Shown piece by piece: positions 5,701 through 5,756 of a stretch of DNA of 5,756 nucleotides. Origin of the DNA: an uncultured Bacillaceae bacterium (GTDB lineage: Bacteria; Bacillota; Bacilli; Bacillales; Cytobacillaceae); assembly GCA_937995745.1 (NCBI GenBank), contig CALKIU010000197.1:1-5756 (forward strand), given 5' to 3'. Within the stretch, counting starts at the first letter, position 1, and each line of letters starts with the position of its first letter. Position numbers and translations under genes: made by a program. Under the pieces are notes generated by a model. The model was not told the DNA's origin. It did not search any database and worked only from the letters and a program-made list of their open reading frames with translations.

Positions 5701-5756
5701 TGCCCGGCAGCGTCCTACTCTCGCAAGGGGAAGCCCCTTACTACCATCGGCGCTGG
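5701..5756 (-). rRNA. rrf: 5S ribosomal RNA, 3' part
   Basis: The complement of the last 56 bases is the 3' half of a Bacillus-type 5S rRNA: it contains CCAGCGCCGATGGTAGT, a GGGG/CCCC hairpin, and GCGAGAGTAGGACGCTGCCG near the 3' end. The gene runs off the window edge, so its 5' half is missing here. The 3' end at about 5701 is set by the likely helix I and is good to one or two bases. A 23S and 16S gene are expected beyond 5756. Confidence 0.93.

Overview
The window looks like a stretch of a Bacillaceae chromosome beside an rRNA operon. Three things point there: a 5S rRNA end of Bacillus type, a gene for the forespore anti-sigma factor Gin/CsfB (found in endospore formers), and a YaaO-type Orn/Lys/Arg decarboxylase followed by a thymidylate kinase-like gene. 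Strong Shine-Dalgarno sites and AT-rich promoters fit a Firmicute. A moderately thermophilic genus (Caldibacillus or Geobacillus type) is my guess only.

Layout. Bases 57-1941, minus strand: a two-gene ABC transporter operon, with a BcrA-type ATPase followed by an ABC-2 permease whose GTG start lies inside the ATPase gene. Bases 1942-2909: almost 1 kb with no credible gene. It holds candidate promoters for the ABC operon, a four-unit array of degenerate inverted repeats spaced exactly 52 bp apart, and a C-rich (minus-strand G-rich) stretch with one G-quadruplex motif. Bases 2910-5110, minus strand: the decarboxylase, then a divergent thymidylate kinase-like gene, closed by a long hairpin that starts right after the kinase stop codon. 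Bases 5111-5351: a divergent control region, with sigma-A-like promoter candidates for the decarboxylase on the minus strand and a sigma-F-like promoter for csfB on the plus strand. Bases 5352-5756: csfB on the plus strand converging on the 3' end of a minus-strand 5S rRNA gene, with a symmetric terminator between them.

How the genes relate. From memory, B. subtilis has rrnA, csfB, xpaC, yaaN, yaaO, tmk, yaaQ, yaaR, holB in a row, all co-oriented. Here csfB is inverted, xpaC and yaaN are missing from between csfB and yaaO, and the genes that should follow tmk are replaced by the repeat-bearing gap and the ABC operon. The locus is therefore a rearranged version of a familiar neighbourhood. The kinase-like protein is unusual: the P-loop lysine is a threonine and the Asp of the usual DR[YF] motif is also a threonine, although the rest of the fold signature is kept. 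I see no clear new defence or biosynthetic system. The best leads are the kinase variant and the 52-bp phased dyad array.
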